A stretch of 45,714 bases of DNA from Flavobacterium soyangense. GTDB lineage: Bacteria > Bacteroidota > Bacteroidia > Flavobacteriales > Flavobacteriaceae. The stretch is from assembly GCF_015277675.1 (NCBI RefSeq), contig NZ_JADHEC010000029.1, positions 1 through 45,714 of the forward strand, given 5' to 3'. The first letter of the stretch is position 1; every line of letters starts with the position of its first letter. This document shows, piece after piece, positions 1 to 8,638 of the stretch. The notes under the pieces were generated by a model that saw only the letters and a list, made by a program, of their open reading frames with translations, made no database searches and was not told where the DNA came from. The position numbers and the translations under genes are program-made.

Positions 1-110
1 TTTTAGCTAAAATAACAGCTTTAACTTTGGTTCAATTCATCAATAGATTTATTTTTGAAAGACCAATAAACAATATTAAAACACAAATAGTTTAATTACA
101 CCCAACGGGT
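1..110 (+). mobile_element. Right end of an insertion sequence, probably IS982 family (cut by window edge)
   Basis: The first ~95 bases encode the C-terminus of a protein that resembles the end of IS982-family transposases of Bacteroidetes. It is followed at 100-110 by ACCCAACGGGT, which has the ACCC/GGGT terminus seen in that family. I take GGGT at 107-110 as the outer end of the element, with host sequence after it. The left end, the catalytic residues and any target duplication lie outside the window, so the family call rests on a short tail and one terminus. The true boundary could be some bases further right. Confidence 0.5.
3..95 (+). CDS. C-terminal fragment of a transposase (IS982-like)
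   Basis: An open frame enters from the left edge and stops with TAA at 93-95. It reads LAKITALTLVQFINRF, then IFERPINNIKTQIV. The pattern 'KITALTxxQFIN' followed by a basic 'RPINNIK' tail is how I remember IS982-family transposases of this phylum ending. Only 30 residues are visible, so activity cannot be judged. The reading direction is toward the act operon, so transcription through the element could in principle continue into it. Confidence 0.5.
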   Translation, partial: LAKITALTLVQFINRFIFERPINNIKTQIV

Positions 111-187
111 TAATATTTAATATGTTAAACAAAGGCATTGATATTATTTAGAATCAATATAAATTATATTTAAGACTATTTTAAGGT

Positions 188-217
188 TTTGAGAATAGTT
201 CTTAAAGTGTATTTTTG
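188..217 (+). promoter_or_regulatory. Putative promoter of the act-cox operon (distal)
   Basis: TTTG at 188-191 and TATTTTTG at 210-217 are 18 bases apart, which fits the Bacteroidetes -33/-7 consensus (TTTG, about 17-23 bases, TAnnTTTG). The start of transcription would fall near 221, leaving a leader of about 80 bases before actA. Confidence 0.5.
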
Positions 218-255
218 TCGAATATTTTAAAGAAAGAGTGATTTTTATCATATTT

Positions 256-263
256 TATATTTG
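256..263 (+). promoter_or_regulatory. Putative second -7 box upstream of actA
   Basis: TATATTTG matches TAnnTTTG exactly and would give a leader of about 37 bases, but no good -33 TTTG lies 17-23 bases upstream. It may be a weaker second promoter or a chance match in AT-rich DNA. Confidence 0.3.
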
Positions 264-303
264 AGAAAAGTCATATCAATATTGTAGATAATTACTATAC
301 TAT

Positions 304-1653
304 ATGAAAAAGATGGGTAACCATAGTTCGATTACAAAGAAATTATATTTAGGCTTAGCTTTGATGCTAACCTTATCTTTAACTTCTTATTCGCAAGGTG
401 CAACACCAGCGGCTCCTGTAGCAGTAGCGGCTCCAGCAGCGACAACAGCTACTCCTGCAATTACGCAAGGTGGCGATCCGGTAAAAGGGAAAGAAATTTT
501 TAATACAAATTGTGCAGCTTGTCACAAACTGGATGCAAAAGCAACCGGACCGGCTCTTAGAGGTGTTGGTTCTAAACACGAGAAAGCTTGGTTTTACAAA
601 TGGGTTCACAACAGTGGCGATTTAATTAAATCTGGTGATGCTGCGGCTGTAAAACTTTTTGCAGATAACAATCAAATTCCAATGACTCCTTTTCCAGCAT
701 TATCGGAAGCTGACATTGATAATGTTATTGCATATGCATCAGAACCAAAACCAGCAGCTGCAGCACCAGTTGTTGGAGCAAAAGTTCCTGGAACTGAAGC
801 AGGCTCGGGAGGAATTTCAAATGATGTAATTCTGGGGGCATTGTCCTTAGTAATGGCAATACTTATTGTGATGTTGGTTTTAGTAAACAATGTACTTAGA
901 AAAGTTGCTGCAGCAAATGGGATTAATGTTGCTCCTAAAGAACCAACAATACCAATATGGAAAGCTTTTGCTAAAAATCAATTTTTAGTATTAGTTTCTT
1001 CAATATTCTTATTATTGGCCAGTGCATTTTTTGTTTATGGATATTTAATGCAAATTGGTGTTGATCAAAATTATTCGCCAGTTCAACCAATTCATTATTC
1101 ACATAGAATTCACGCCGGAAGTAATGGTATTAACTGTAATTATTGTCACTCTGCTGCTCGTGTAAGTAAAAATGCTGGAATTCCATCCTTGAATGTTTGT
1201 ATGAACTGTCATAAAAACATTGCTGAAGTTTCTGATACAACTGCTACATCTGAATATTCTAAAGCTTTTTACGATAATGAAATAAACAAATTGTATAAAG
1301 CTGTTGGTTGGGATAAAGTCAATCAAAAATATACAGGAATTACACAGCCTGTGAAATGGGTTCGTATACATAACTTGCAAAGTTTTGTTTATTTTAATCA
1401 CTCACAACACGTAAATGTTGCCGGAGTTGCTTGTCAGACTTGTCACGGTCCGGTTCAAACTTACGAAGTTCAAAAACAATTTGCTCCACTGACCATGAGT
1501 TGGTGTATTAATTGTCATAGAAAAACAGAAGTTAAAATGGAAGGAAATGATTATTACACCAAAATTCATGAACAACTTTCCAAAAAATATGGTGTAGACA
1601 AATTAACTGCAGCACAAATGGGCGGATTGGAATGTGGTAAATGCCACTATTAA
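304..1653 (+). CDS. actA: Alternative complex III subunit ActA, multiheme cytochrome c
   Basis: ActA is the multiheme cytochrome c of alternative complex III (ACIII), which takes electrons from menaquinol via ActB/ActC and passes them to the terminal oxidase in the periplasm. The 449-residue product has a signal-like N-terminus (residues ~12-31) and an Ala/Pro-rich linker. A monoheme domain follows (CAACH at 70-74, likely Met ligand M127), then two hydrophobic segments (~173-197 and ~226-250). The C-terminal domain has five more CxxCH motifs at 278, 299, 377, 401 and 444, the last four residues from the end. Five hemes are the family norm for ActA; the sixth, in a fused N-terminal cytochrome domain, is the notable point. 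It is the first gene of the tightly packed actABCDEF-coxBA series. The start at 304 precedes the signal peptide; M4 (313) is an alternative. Confidence 0.93.
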   Translation: MKKMGNHSSITKKLYLGLALMLTLSLTSYSQGATPAAPVAVAAPAATTATPAITQGGDPVKGKEIFNTNCAACHKLDAKATGPALRGVGSKHEKAWFYKWVHNSGDLIKSGDAAAVKLFADNNQIPMTPFPALSEADIDNVIAYASEPKPAAAAPVVGAKVPGTEAGSGGISNDVILGALSLVMAILIVMLVLVNNVLRKVAAANGINVAPKEPTIPIWKAFAKNQFLVLVSSIFLLLASAFFVYGYLMQIGVDQNYSPVQPIHYSHRIHAGSNGINCNYCHSAARVSKNAGIPSLNVCMNCHKNIAEVSDTTATSEYSKAFYDNEINKLYKAVGWDKVNQKYTGITQPVKWVRIHNLQSFVYFNHSQHVNVAGVACQTCHGPVQTYEVQKQFAPLTMSWCINCHRKTEVKMEGNDYYTKIHEQLSKKYGVDKLTAAQMGGLECGKCHY

Positions 1654-1689
1654 AAAATAATAATTAAGAAGCTAATATTTATATAGAAT

Positions 1690-4600
1690 ATGTCATCAAA
1701 CAAAAAATACTGGAAAAGTGTTGAAGAACTAGACGGAAATAGTTCTATTGTTGAGGCGCTTAAAAATAACGAATTTGTTGAAGAAATTCCTACCGATGAA
1801 TTTTTAGCAAACGAAGGTGCTTTGTCATCATCATCAACAACACGTCGTGATTTTTTAAAGTACGTTGGATTTACTACAGCGGCAGCGACTCTTGCAGCTT
1901 GCGAAGGTCCCGTACATTTGTCGATACCTTACGTTGTACAGCCAGAACAAATTATTCCTGGAATTGCAGATTATTATGCAACTTCGGTTTTTGATGGTTT
2001 CGATTTTGCTAACCTTTTAGTAAAAACACGTGAAGGGCGTCCTATCAAAATAGACAATAATAAAATGGCAGGCGCAAAATTTGCAGCTAACGCCAGAATC
2101 CATGCATCCATATTATCATTATATGATAGTATGCGTTTGAAAGAACCAAAAATTGCCGGGAAACCTGCGACTTGGATTGATGTTGATTCAAAAATAAAAA
2201 CAGGTTTGGCTGAAGCTAAAGCAAAAGGAGGACAAGTTGTTCTTTTGACGGGAACTTTGGCAAGTCCATCGACTGAAAAGTTGATTGCTGAATTCCTTGG
2301 AAAAAACCCTAACGCTTCCCATGTGGTTTACGATGCCGTTTCTGAATCAGAAACATTAGATGCATTCGAAACTGTTTACGGCGAAAGAGCTTTGGTTGAT
2401 TACGACTTTTCAAAAGCTTCAATAATTGTTTCTGTTGGTGCAGATTTCCTTGGAGATTGGCAAGGTGGTAGCTATGACTCAGGTTATGCAAAAGGAAGAA
2501 TTCCTCAAGGGCCAAAAGGAAGTCAAAAAATATCTCGTCATTTTCAATTAGAAGCGAATATGACTTTATCCGGTGCTGCAGCTGATAAGCGTATTGCAAT
2601 GTCAACCGCAAATCAAAAGCAAGCATTAGTACTTATATATAATTCAGTTGTTGGAGCTTCTGTTCCGGTAACTTTAGATGCAAAATTCAAAGCTGAAGTT
2701 ACTAAAGCTGCTCAACAGTTAAAAGCAGCTGGAAGCAAAGGGGTTTTAGTTTCTGGAATTCAGGATAAAAATGCTCAATTGTTGGTTTTAGCCATCAATC
2801 AAGCATTGGCAAGTGAATCTTTTTCAACTAATGGAACAAGACAAATAAGAAAAGGATCTAACGAAAAAGTAGCTCAATTAGTTGCAGCTATGAAAGCAGG
2901 AAGCGTTCATACTTTGATAATGAGTGGAGTTAATCCAGTTTATACTTTACCAAATTCAAAAGATTTTGTTGAAGGTTTGAAAAAAGTAAGTCTCTCGGCT
3001 TCATTCTCTTTGAGAGAAGACGAAACCGCTTCAATAACAACTATTGCAGCTGCAGTGCCTCATTATTTAGAATCTTGGGGAGATGTAAGCATTACAAAAG
3101 GAACCTATGGTTTGACTCAGCCAACTATTCGTCCTGTATTCAATACCAAACAATTTCAAGAAACTTTATTGTCTTTGAATGGAATTCCGGGTACTTATTA
3201 CGATTATTTAAAAGCAAGTTCAGTATCAATTATTTCAGGTTCAACTTGGAGTCAAGTATTGCACGATGGAATTTTCGTTGGAACAGTACCTTCAGTTTCT
3301 GCAGGTTCAGCTGATTATGCTGCTGCGGCAAATGCATTGGCGAAGTCTAAAACGACTCCAGGTCTTGAATTAGTTTTATACACAAAAACTGGTTTAGGAG
3401 ACGGGCAACAAGCAAACAATCCTTGGTTGCAAGAGTTTCCGGATCCAATTACAAGAGTTTCTTGGGATAATTATGTTACTGTTTCGAATGCTGATGCCAA
3501 ACTTTTACTTTTGTCAAACGAAATCGTTGCTAACGGTGGTCTGAACGGAAGTTATGCTACAATCAAAACCGCAGATGGAGTTGTTTTAGAAAACGTTCCG
3601 GTAATTGTTCAGCCAGGACAAGCAGTTGGTACTGTTGGTTTAGCTTTAGGATATGGTAAAAAAGCAGCTTTAAAAGAAGAAATGCAAGTAGGTTTAAATG
3701 CTTACTCATTATATAAAGGTTTCAACAATGTACAATCAGTTACATTGACAAAAGTGGATGGAGATCATGAGTTTGCTTGTGTTCAAGGTCAAAAAACGTT
3801 GATGGGAAGAGGTGATATTATTAAAGAAACTACTTTAGAAATATTCAATACCAAAGATGCAGAATTTTGGAACGAACAACCAATGGTTTCATTGGATCAC
3901 AAAGAAGTAAAAGCAACAACGGTAGATTTATGGGATTCATTTGATCGTTCAGTTGGACATCATTTTAATCTTTCAATCGATTTGAATGCTTGTACAGGTT
4001 GTGGTGCTTGTGTTATAGCATGTCATGCCGAAAACAACGTTCCTGTTGTAGGTAAAAATGAAATTAGAAGAAGTCGTGATATGCACTGGTTGCGTATTGA
4101 CAGATATTATTCTTCTGAAGAAACTTTTGCAGGTGATAACGAAAGAAAAGAAAATATCGCAGGCTTGTCTAGTTCCCTTTCTACTTTTAATGAAATGGAA
4201 CACGCATCAGATAATCCACAAGTTTCTTTTCAACCTGTAATGTGCCAACACTGTAATCACGCACCTTGTGAAACAGTTTGTCCTGTTGCAGCAACATCTC
4301 ACAGCCGTCAAGGTCAAAACCATATGGCTTATAACAGATGTGTTGGTACTCGTTACTGTGCAAACAACTGCCCTTATAAAGTACGTCGTTTTAACTGGTT
4401 CTTATATAGTGAAAATAAAGAATTCGATTTCCATATGAATGATGATTTAGGTCGTATGGTATTGAATCCAGATGTTAATGTGCGTTCTCGTGGTGTTATG
4501 GAAAAATGTTCAATGTGTATTCAAAAAACGCAAGCAACAATTTTAGCAGCAAAAAATGAAGGAAGAGTAATTGTTGATGGAGAATTCCAAACGGCTTGTT

Positions 4601-4758
4601 CTAGCGCTTGTAATACAGGTGCAATGATTTTTGGAGATGTTAATGATAAAAAAAGTCAAGTTGCTAAGTTGGTAGAAGACGAAAGAATGTATCATTTATT
4701 AGAGCATGTTGGAACAAAACCAAACGTGTTTTACCACGTAAAAGTTAGAAATACTTAA
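1690..4758 (+). CDS. actB: Alternative complex III subunit ActB, molybdopterin-oxidoreductase-like iron-sulfur protein with extended Tat signal
   Basis: ActB is the large periplasmic subunit of ACIII and carries electrons through iron-sulfur clusters. The 1022-residue chain has a long N-terminal extension before a Tat motif (TTRRDFLK, RR at 52-53) and a lipobox-like LAAC with C71. This is the layout named 'MoCo/4Fe-4S protein with extended Tat signal'. Residues ~80-740 are related to molybdopterin oxidoreductases; in characterised ACIII this half binds no molybdenum. The C-terminal ferredoxin-like half has cysteine sets at 768/771/774/778, 852/855/860/864, 884/890/894 and 940/943/970/974, matching three 4Fe-4S clusters and one 3Fe-4S cluster. 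The third set has only three cysteines (CVGTRYC then NNCP), as expected for the 3Fe-4S site. The gene lies 36 bases after actA and 28 before actC. Confidence 0.95.
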   Translation: MSSNKKYWKSVEELDGNSSIVEALKNNEFVEEIPTDEFLANEGALSSSSTTRRDFLKYVGFTTAAATLAACEGPVHLSIPYVVQPEQIIPGIADYYATSVFDGFDFANLLVKTREGRPIKIDNNKMAGAKFAANARIHASILSLYDSMRLKEPKIAGKPATWIDVDSKIKTGLAEAKAKGGQVVLLTGTLASPSTEKLIAEFLGKNPNASHVVYDAVSESETLDAFETVYGERALVDYDFSKASIIVSVGADFLGDWQGGSYDSGYAKGRIPQGPKGSQKISRHFQLEANMTLSGAAADKRIAMSTANQKQALVLIYNSVVGASVPVTLDAKFKAEVTKAAQQLKAAGSKGVLVSGIQDKNAQLLVLAINQALASESFSTNGTRQIRKGSNEKVAQLVAAMKAGSVHTLIMSGVNPVYTLPNSKDFVEGLKKVSLSASFSLREDETASITTIAAAVPHYLESWGDVSITKGTYGLTQPTIRPVFNTKQFQETLLSLNGIPGTYYDYLKASSVSIISGSTWSQVLHDGIFVGTVPSVSAGSADYAAAANALAKSKTTPGLELVLYTKTGLGDGQQANNPWLQEFPDPITRVSWDNYVTVSNADAKLLLLSNEIVANGGLNGSYATIKTADGVVLENVPVIVQPGQAVGTVGLALGYGKKAALKEEMQVGLNAYSLYKGFNNVQSVTLTKVDGDHEFACVQGQKTLMGRGDIIKETTLEIFNTKDAEFWNEQPMVSLDHKEVKATTVDLWDSFDRSVGHHFNLSIDLNACTGCGACVIACHAENNVPVVGKNEIRRSRDMHWLRIDRYYSSEETFAGDNERKENIAGLSSSLSTFNEMEHASDNPQVSFQPVMCQHCNHAPCETVCPVAATSHSRQGQNHMAYNRCVGTRYCANNCPYKVRRFNWFLYSENKEFDFHMNDDLGRMVLNPDVNVRSRGVMEKCSMCIQKTQATILAAKNEGRVIVDGEFQTACSSACNTGAMIFGDVNDKKSQVAKLVEDERMYHLLEHVGTKPNVFYHVKVRNT

Positions 4759-4786
4759 GAAAAATTAAAAATCAATTTAAAGGATT

Positions 4787-6190
4787 ATGTCTCATATATA
4801 CGACGCACCCATTAGAAAACCTTTAATCATAGGTGATAAATCTTATCACGATGTAACAGTAGATGTTGCTGCACCTGTTGAAGGGAAAGCCAACAAGCAA
4901 TGGTGGATTGTATTTTCAATCGCATTAACAGCTTTCCTTTGGGGATTAGGCTGTATAATTTACACCGTTTCTACTGGTATTGGAACTTGGGGATTAAACA
5001 AAACAGTAGGTTGGGCTTGGGATATTACTAACTTCGTTTGGTGGGTTGGTATTGGTCACGCAGGAACCTTAATTTCAGCGGTTCTTTTATTATTTCGTCA
5101 AAGATGGAGAATGGCTATTAACCGTTCTGCGGAAGCAATGACAATTTTCTCGGTAATTCAAGCGGGTTTATTTCCAATTATACACATGGGTCGTCCTTGG
5201 TTAGCCTATTGGGTTTTACCAATTCCGAATCAATTTGGTTCTCTTTGGGTAAACTTTAACTCACCTTTACTTTGGGACGTATTTGCAATCTCTACTTATC
5301 TTTCTGTATCATTGGTTTTCTGGTGGACAGGTTTGTTACCTGATTTTGCAATGCTTAGAGATAGAGCAGTTACACCTTTCAATAAAAGAGTTTATTCTAT
5401 TTTGAGTTTTGGTTGGAGCGGAAGAGCAAAAGACTGGCAACGTTTTGAGGAAGTTTCCTTAGTTCTTGCTGGTTTAGCAACGCCACTTGTACTTTCTGTA
5501 CACACTATTGTATCTATGGATTTTGCTACTTCGGTTATACCGGGATGGCATACCACTATTTTCCCTCCATACTTTGTTGCTGGAGCGGTTTTCTCAGGAT
5601 TTGCAATGGTAAACACCTTGCTTATTATTATGAGAAAAGTATCACATCTTGAAGCTTACATCACTATTCAACATATCGAATTAATGAATATTGTAATCAT
5701 GATTACAGGTTCTATCGTAGGTGTTGCTTATATAACGGAACTGTTTGTTGCTTGGTATTCAGGAGTAGAATATGAACAATATGCATTCTTGAATAGAGCT
5801 ACCGGTCCTTACTGGTGGGCATATTGGTCAATGATGACTTGTAACGTATTTTCTCCACAATTTATGTGGTTCAAAAAATTAAGAACAAGTATTATGTTCT
5901 CTTTCATAATCTCAATTGTTGTAAACATTGGAATGTGGTTCGAAAGATTTGTAATTATCGTAACTTCGTTACACAGAGATTACCTACCTTCCTCTTGGAC
6001 AATGTTCTCGCCAACATTTGTTGATATTGGAATTTTTATTGGAACAATAGGTTTCTTCTTTGTTTTATTTTTGTTGTATGCCAGAACATTCCCGGTGATA
6101 GCTCAGGCAGAGGTGAAAACAATATTGAAGGCAACAGGAGATAATTTTATAAAAGCAAGAGCAGCAAATAAAGATTCACACCATGAGTAA
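4787..6190 (+). CDS. actC: Alternative complex III subunit ActC, NrfD/PsrC-like quinol-binding membrane protein
   Basis: ActC is the integral membrane subunit of ACIII that oxidises menaquinol next to the ActB clusters. The 467 residues contain about ten hydrophobic helices (first ~41-63, second ~77-103, last ~405-432) and belong to the NrfD/PsrC family. Polar residues within helices that are typical of the quinol pocket are visible: H133 and R136 in IIHMGRPW and D164 in LLWDVFAIS. A short cytoplasmic N-terminus and a basic C-terminal tail flank the membrane part. The last 8 bases overlap the start of actD, which suggests translational coupling. I see no disruption or unusual composition. Confidence 0.94.
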   Translation: MSHIYDAPIRKPLIIGDKSYHDVTVDVAAPVEGKANKQWWIVFSIALTAFLWGLGCIIYTVSTGIGTWGLNKTVGWAWDITNFVWWVGIGHAGTLISAVLLLFRQRWRMAINRSAEAMTIFSVIQAGLFPIIHMGRPWLAYWVLPIPNQFGSLWVNFNSPLLWDVFAISTYLSVSLVFWWTGLLPDFAMLRDRAVTPFNKRVYSILSFGWSGRAKDWQRFEEVSLVLAGLATPLVLSVHTIVSMDFATSVIPGWHTTIFPPYFVAGAVFSGFAMVNTLLIIMRKVSHLEAYITIQHIELMNIVIMITGSIVGVAYITELFVAWYSGVEYEQYAFLNRATGPYWWAYWSMMTCNVFSPQFMWFKKLRTSIMFSFIISIVVNIGMWFERFVIIVTSLHRDYLPSSWTMFSPTFVDIGIFIGTIGFFFVLFLLYARTFPVIAQAEVKTILKATGDNFIKARAANKDSHHE

Positions 6191-6707
6191 TAAAGTAATA
6201 CACGCTATTTATAATGACGATGATATATTAATGGATGCAGTTAAAAAAACACGTGCAGCTCATCATCATATCGAAGAAGTTTTTACTCCATTTCCGGTTC
6301 ACGGATTGGATAAAGCAATGGGACTTGCACCTACTAGATTAGCAATTTGTTCATTTATCTATGGATTGTGTGGCTTGTCTTTTGGAACTTGGATGATGAA
6401 TTATATAATGATTCAGGATTGGCCACAAGACATTGGTGGTAAACCAAGTTTTAGTTATATTGAGAATATGCCTTCTTTCGTGCCAATTATGTTTGAAGAA
6501 ACCGTTTTTTTTGCAGCACACTTAATGGTTATTACTTTCTATATGAGAAGTAGATTATGGCCATTTAAAGAAGCCGAAAATCCAGATGTACGTACAACTG
6601 ACGACCATTTCTTAATGGAAGTTTCAGTAAATAATAACGAAAAGGAATTAGTTTCTTTTTTCGAAAATACAGGAGCAGTAGAAGTTAAAGTAATAGAAAA
6701 GCATTAA
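6183..6707 (+). CDS. actD: Alternative complex III subunit ActD (DUF3341)
   Basis: ActD is a small membrane subunit of ACIII with no known cofactor. The 174 residues have an N-terminal soluble part resembling a ferredoxin-like fold (DUF3341), two transmembrane helices (~52-74 and ~100-121) and a C-terminal soluble tail. The start overlaps the actC stop by 8 bases, and the next start follows within 10 bases of its own stop, as in other act operons. An HHH stretch at residues 27-29 lies in the N-terminal part. Confidence 0.92.
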   Translation: MSNKVIHAIYNDDDILMDAVKKTRAAHHHIEEVFTPFPVHGLDKAMGLAPTRLAICSFIYGLCGLSFGTWMMNYIMIQDWPQDIGGKPSFSYIENMPSFVPIMFEETVFFAAHLMVITFYMRSRLWPFKEAENPDVRTTDDHFLMEVSVNNNEKELVSFFENTGAVEVKVIEKH

Positions 6708-6715
6708 TAGTGGAT

Positions 6716-7264
6716 ATGAAAAGCATATATAAAATAACACTTTTGGTAGGTATTACTATTTTGGTTTCATCTTGTAAAGATGATTCGAAACCAAATTATC
6801 AATACATGCCTAATATGTATGAGCCAGTAAGTTATAATACTTATTCTCAAGCTGATGTTTTTAAGGGCGGTAAAGAAGGGCAACTTCCGGTTGAAGGTTC
6901 AATAAACCGTGGTTTTGAAGTTTATGATTATCCTAATACTCCTGAAGCTTTAAATGCTGTAAAAGCTGCAAATTTGAAGTCACCTCTTGGTGTGCTTTCT
7001 CAAAAGGACAAGGATAAAGGTAAAGAACTTTTTGAAATTTATTGTGCCATTTGTCACGGTGTCGCTGGTGATGGACAAGGAAAATTGGTCACTCAAGGGA
7101 AATTCCTTGGTGTTCCTAATTATAAAGACAGAGTAATAAACGAAGGAAGTATTTTCCATGTTGAAACGTATGGTCTTAACTTAATGGGCTCACACGCTAA
7201 TCAGTTGAGTAAAAAAGAGCGTTGGTTAGTTGCTGCTCACGTGATGGAACTTAAAGGCAAATAA
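6716..7264 (+). CDS. actE: Alternative complex III subunit ActE, monoheme cytochrome c lipoprotein
   Basis: ActE is the monoheme c-type cytochrome of ACIII, anchored by lipid in the periplasm. From the ATG at 6716 the product is 182 residues, with a lipoprotein signal ending in LVSSC (C20). The heme motif CAICH is at 110-114, followed by the usual GxxGDG, and the probable Met ligand is M157 in NLMGSH. A GTG at 6710 would add two residues; I prefer the ATG because it gives a standard short signal peptide. It follows actD almost directly. ActE and the hemes of ActA form the electron wire toward the oxidase. Confidence 0.92.
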   Translation: MKSIYKITLLVGITILVSSCKDDSKPNYQYMPNMYEPVSYNTYSQADVFKGGKEGQLPVEGSINRGFEVYDYPNTPEALNAVKAANLKSPLGVLSQKDKDKGKELFEIYCAICHGVAGDGQGKLVTQGKFLGVPNYKDRVINEGSIFHVETYGLNLMGSHANQLSKKERWLVAAHVMELKGK

Positions 7265-7294
7265 TAATTGTAGAACAAACTCATCGTAATAGAT

Positions 7295-8620
7295 ATGTAT
7301 ACATTTTCAAGTAAATTAAAAACATTTTCTCTCATCTTAATGGCTGTTGGTCTTTTAGGAATTGGTTATGGTTTTATATCTGCACCCAAAAATATTCAAG
7401 AAGTTGAGACAATTCTTGCTTCAGATGCCCATGGAAGTCATGAGGTTTTTAATACTTCGTCTGATGCTCATGTAGTAAGCGGAGAAAATAAAGTCAGCGC
7501 CGATGCTGAACACAAGGAACATTTAGAACATGTTTTGAACCAATTGCAAAACAAACCGTGGTCAGCATTATATGTTGCCTGTATTTTCTTTATGTTGATT
7601 TCTCTTGGTGTGTTGGCTTTTTATGCTATTCAACAAGTGGCTCAGGCAGGTTGGTCTCCAGTTTTGTTTAGAGTGATGCAGGGTATTACTGCTTATTTAC
7701 CTGTAGGGTCAGTGATTTTTTTTGTAATATTAATTTTTTGTGGTCTGCATTTCAACAATTTATTTATTTGGCTAGACCCTAATGTTGTTGCTGAGGATAA
7801 AATTATTGCCAATAAAACAAGTTTTTTAAACTTCCCTTTTTGGATTGTTAGAGCGGCAGTATTTTTGATTGGATGGAATCTTTACAGATATTTTTCAAGA
7901 AAAAATTGTTTGGCACAAGATGAAGCAAAAGACGACAGTTTTTATAAAAAGAACTTCAAAATGTCTGCAGGATTCTTAGTGTTTTTTATTGTTACTGAAT
8001 CAATTATGTCTTGGGACTGGATTATGTCAATTGATCCACACTGGTTTAGTACTTTATTTGGATGGTATGTTTTTGCAAGTTTCTTTGTAAGTGCGATTAC
8101 AACTATATGTTTAACCACATTATATTTGAAATCAAAAGGATATTTAGAACATGTAAACACAAGCCATATTCACGACTTAGCTAAATTTATGTTTGGTTTT
8201 AGTGTGTTCTGGACTTACTTATGGTTTTCTCAATTTATGTTGATTTGGTATGCAAATATTCCTGAGGAAGTAACTTATTTTGTTACAAGAATACAGGTTT
8301 ACAATCTTCCATTTTTTGGTGCTGTGGTTATGAATTTTGTTTTTCCAATATTAATTTTAATTAATACAGATTTCAAAAGAATAACTTGGGTACTTGTAAT
8401 GGCTGGGTCAGTAATATTATTTGGGCACTATATTGATTTCTTCAATATGATTATGCCTGGAACGGTAGGAGATCATTGGTTTATTGGCGTTTCAGAAATT
8501 GGATCCGTATTTTTCTTCCTTGGATTATTTATTTATGTTGTTTTTACAGCCTTGACGAAAGCGCCGTTATTACCAAAAAGAAATCCATTTATTGAAGAAA
8601 GTAAACATTTTCATTATTAA
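7295..8620 (+). CDS. actF: Alternative complex III subunit ActF, NrfD-related membrane protein
   Basis: ActF is the second large membrane subunit of ACIII, related to ActC but without a clear quinol site in characterised complexes. The 441-residue chain has a first hydrophobic segment (~10-30), a long loop to about residue 88, then roughly nine further helices. The loop is unusually rich in histidine and acidic residues (H46, H49, H59, H73, H76, H79). It ends with a short basic/aromatic tail (KHFHY). The gene sits 30 bases after actE and 18 before coxB, so ACIII and the oxidase are probably made from one transcript. Confidence 0.92.
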   Translation: MYTFSSKLKTFSLILMAVGLLGIGYGFISAPKNIQEVETILASDAHGSHEVFNTSSDAHVVSGENKVSADAEHKEHLEHVLNQLQNKPWSALYVACIFFMLISLGVLAFYAIQQVAQAGWSPVLFRVMQGITAYLPVGSVIFFVILIFCGLHFNNLFIWLDPNVVAEDKIIANKTSFLNFPFWIVRAAVFLIGWNLYRYFSRKNCLAQDEAKDDSFYKKNFKMSAGFLVFFIVTESIMSWDWIMSIDPHWFSTLFGWYVFASFFVSAITTICLTTLYLKSKGYLEHVNTSHIHDLAKFMFGFSVFWTYLWFSQFMLIWYANIPEEVTYFVTRIQVYNLPFFGAVVMNFVFPILILINTDFKRITWVLVMAGSVILFGHYIDFFNMIMPGTVGDHWFIGVSEIGSVFFFLGLFIYVVFTALTKAPLLPKRNPFIEESKHFHY

Positions 8621-8638
8621 TATTTAAAAAAAAAATAG

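Noticed and set aside
218..303. Possible riboswitch or attenuator in the actA leader
   Set aside because: The sequence is AT-rich without a strong hairpin or a recognisable aptamer pattern.
1690..4758. ActB as a true molybdenum enzyme
   Set aside because: The gene context (actA, C, D, E, F) and family knowledge place it in ACIII, where this subunit carries no molybdenum cofactor.
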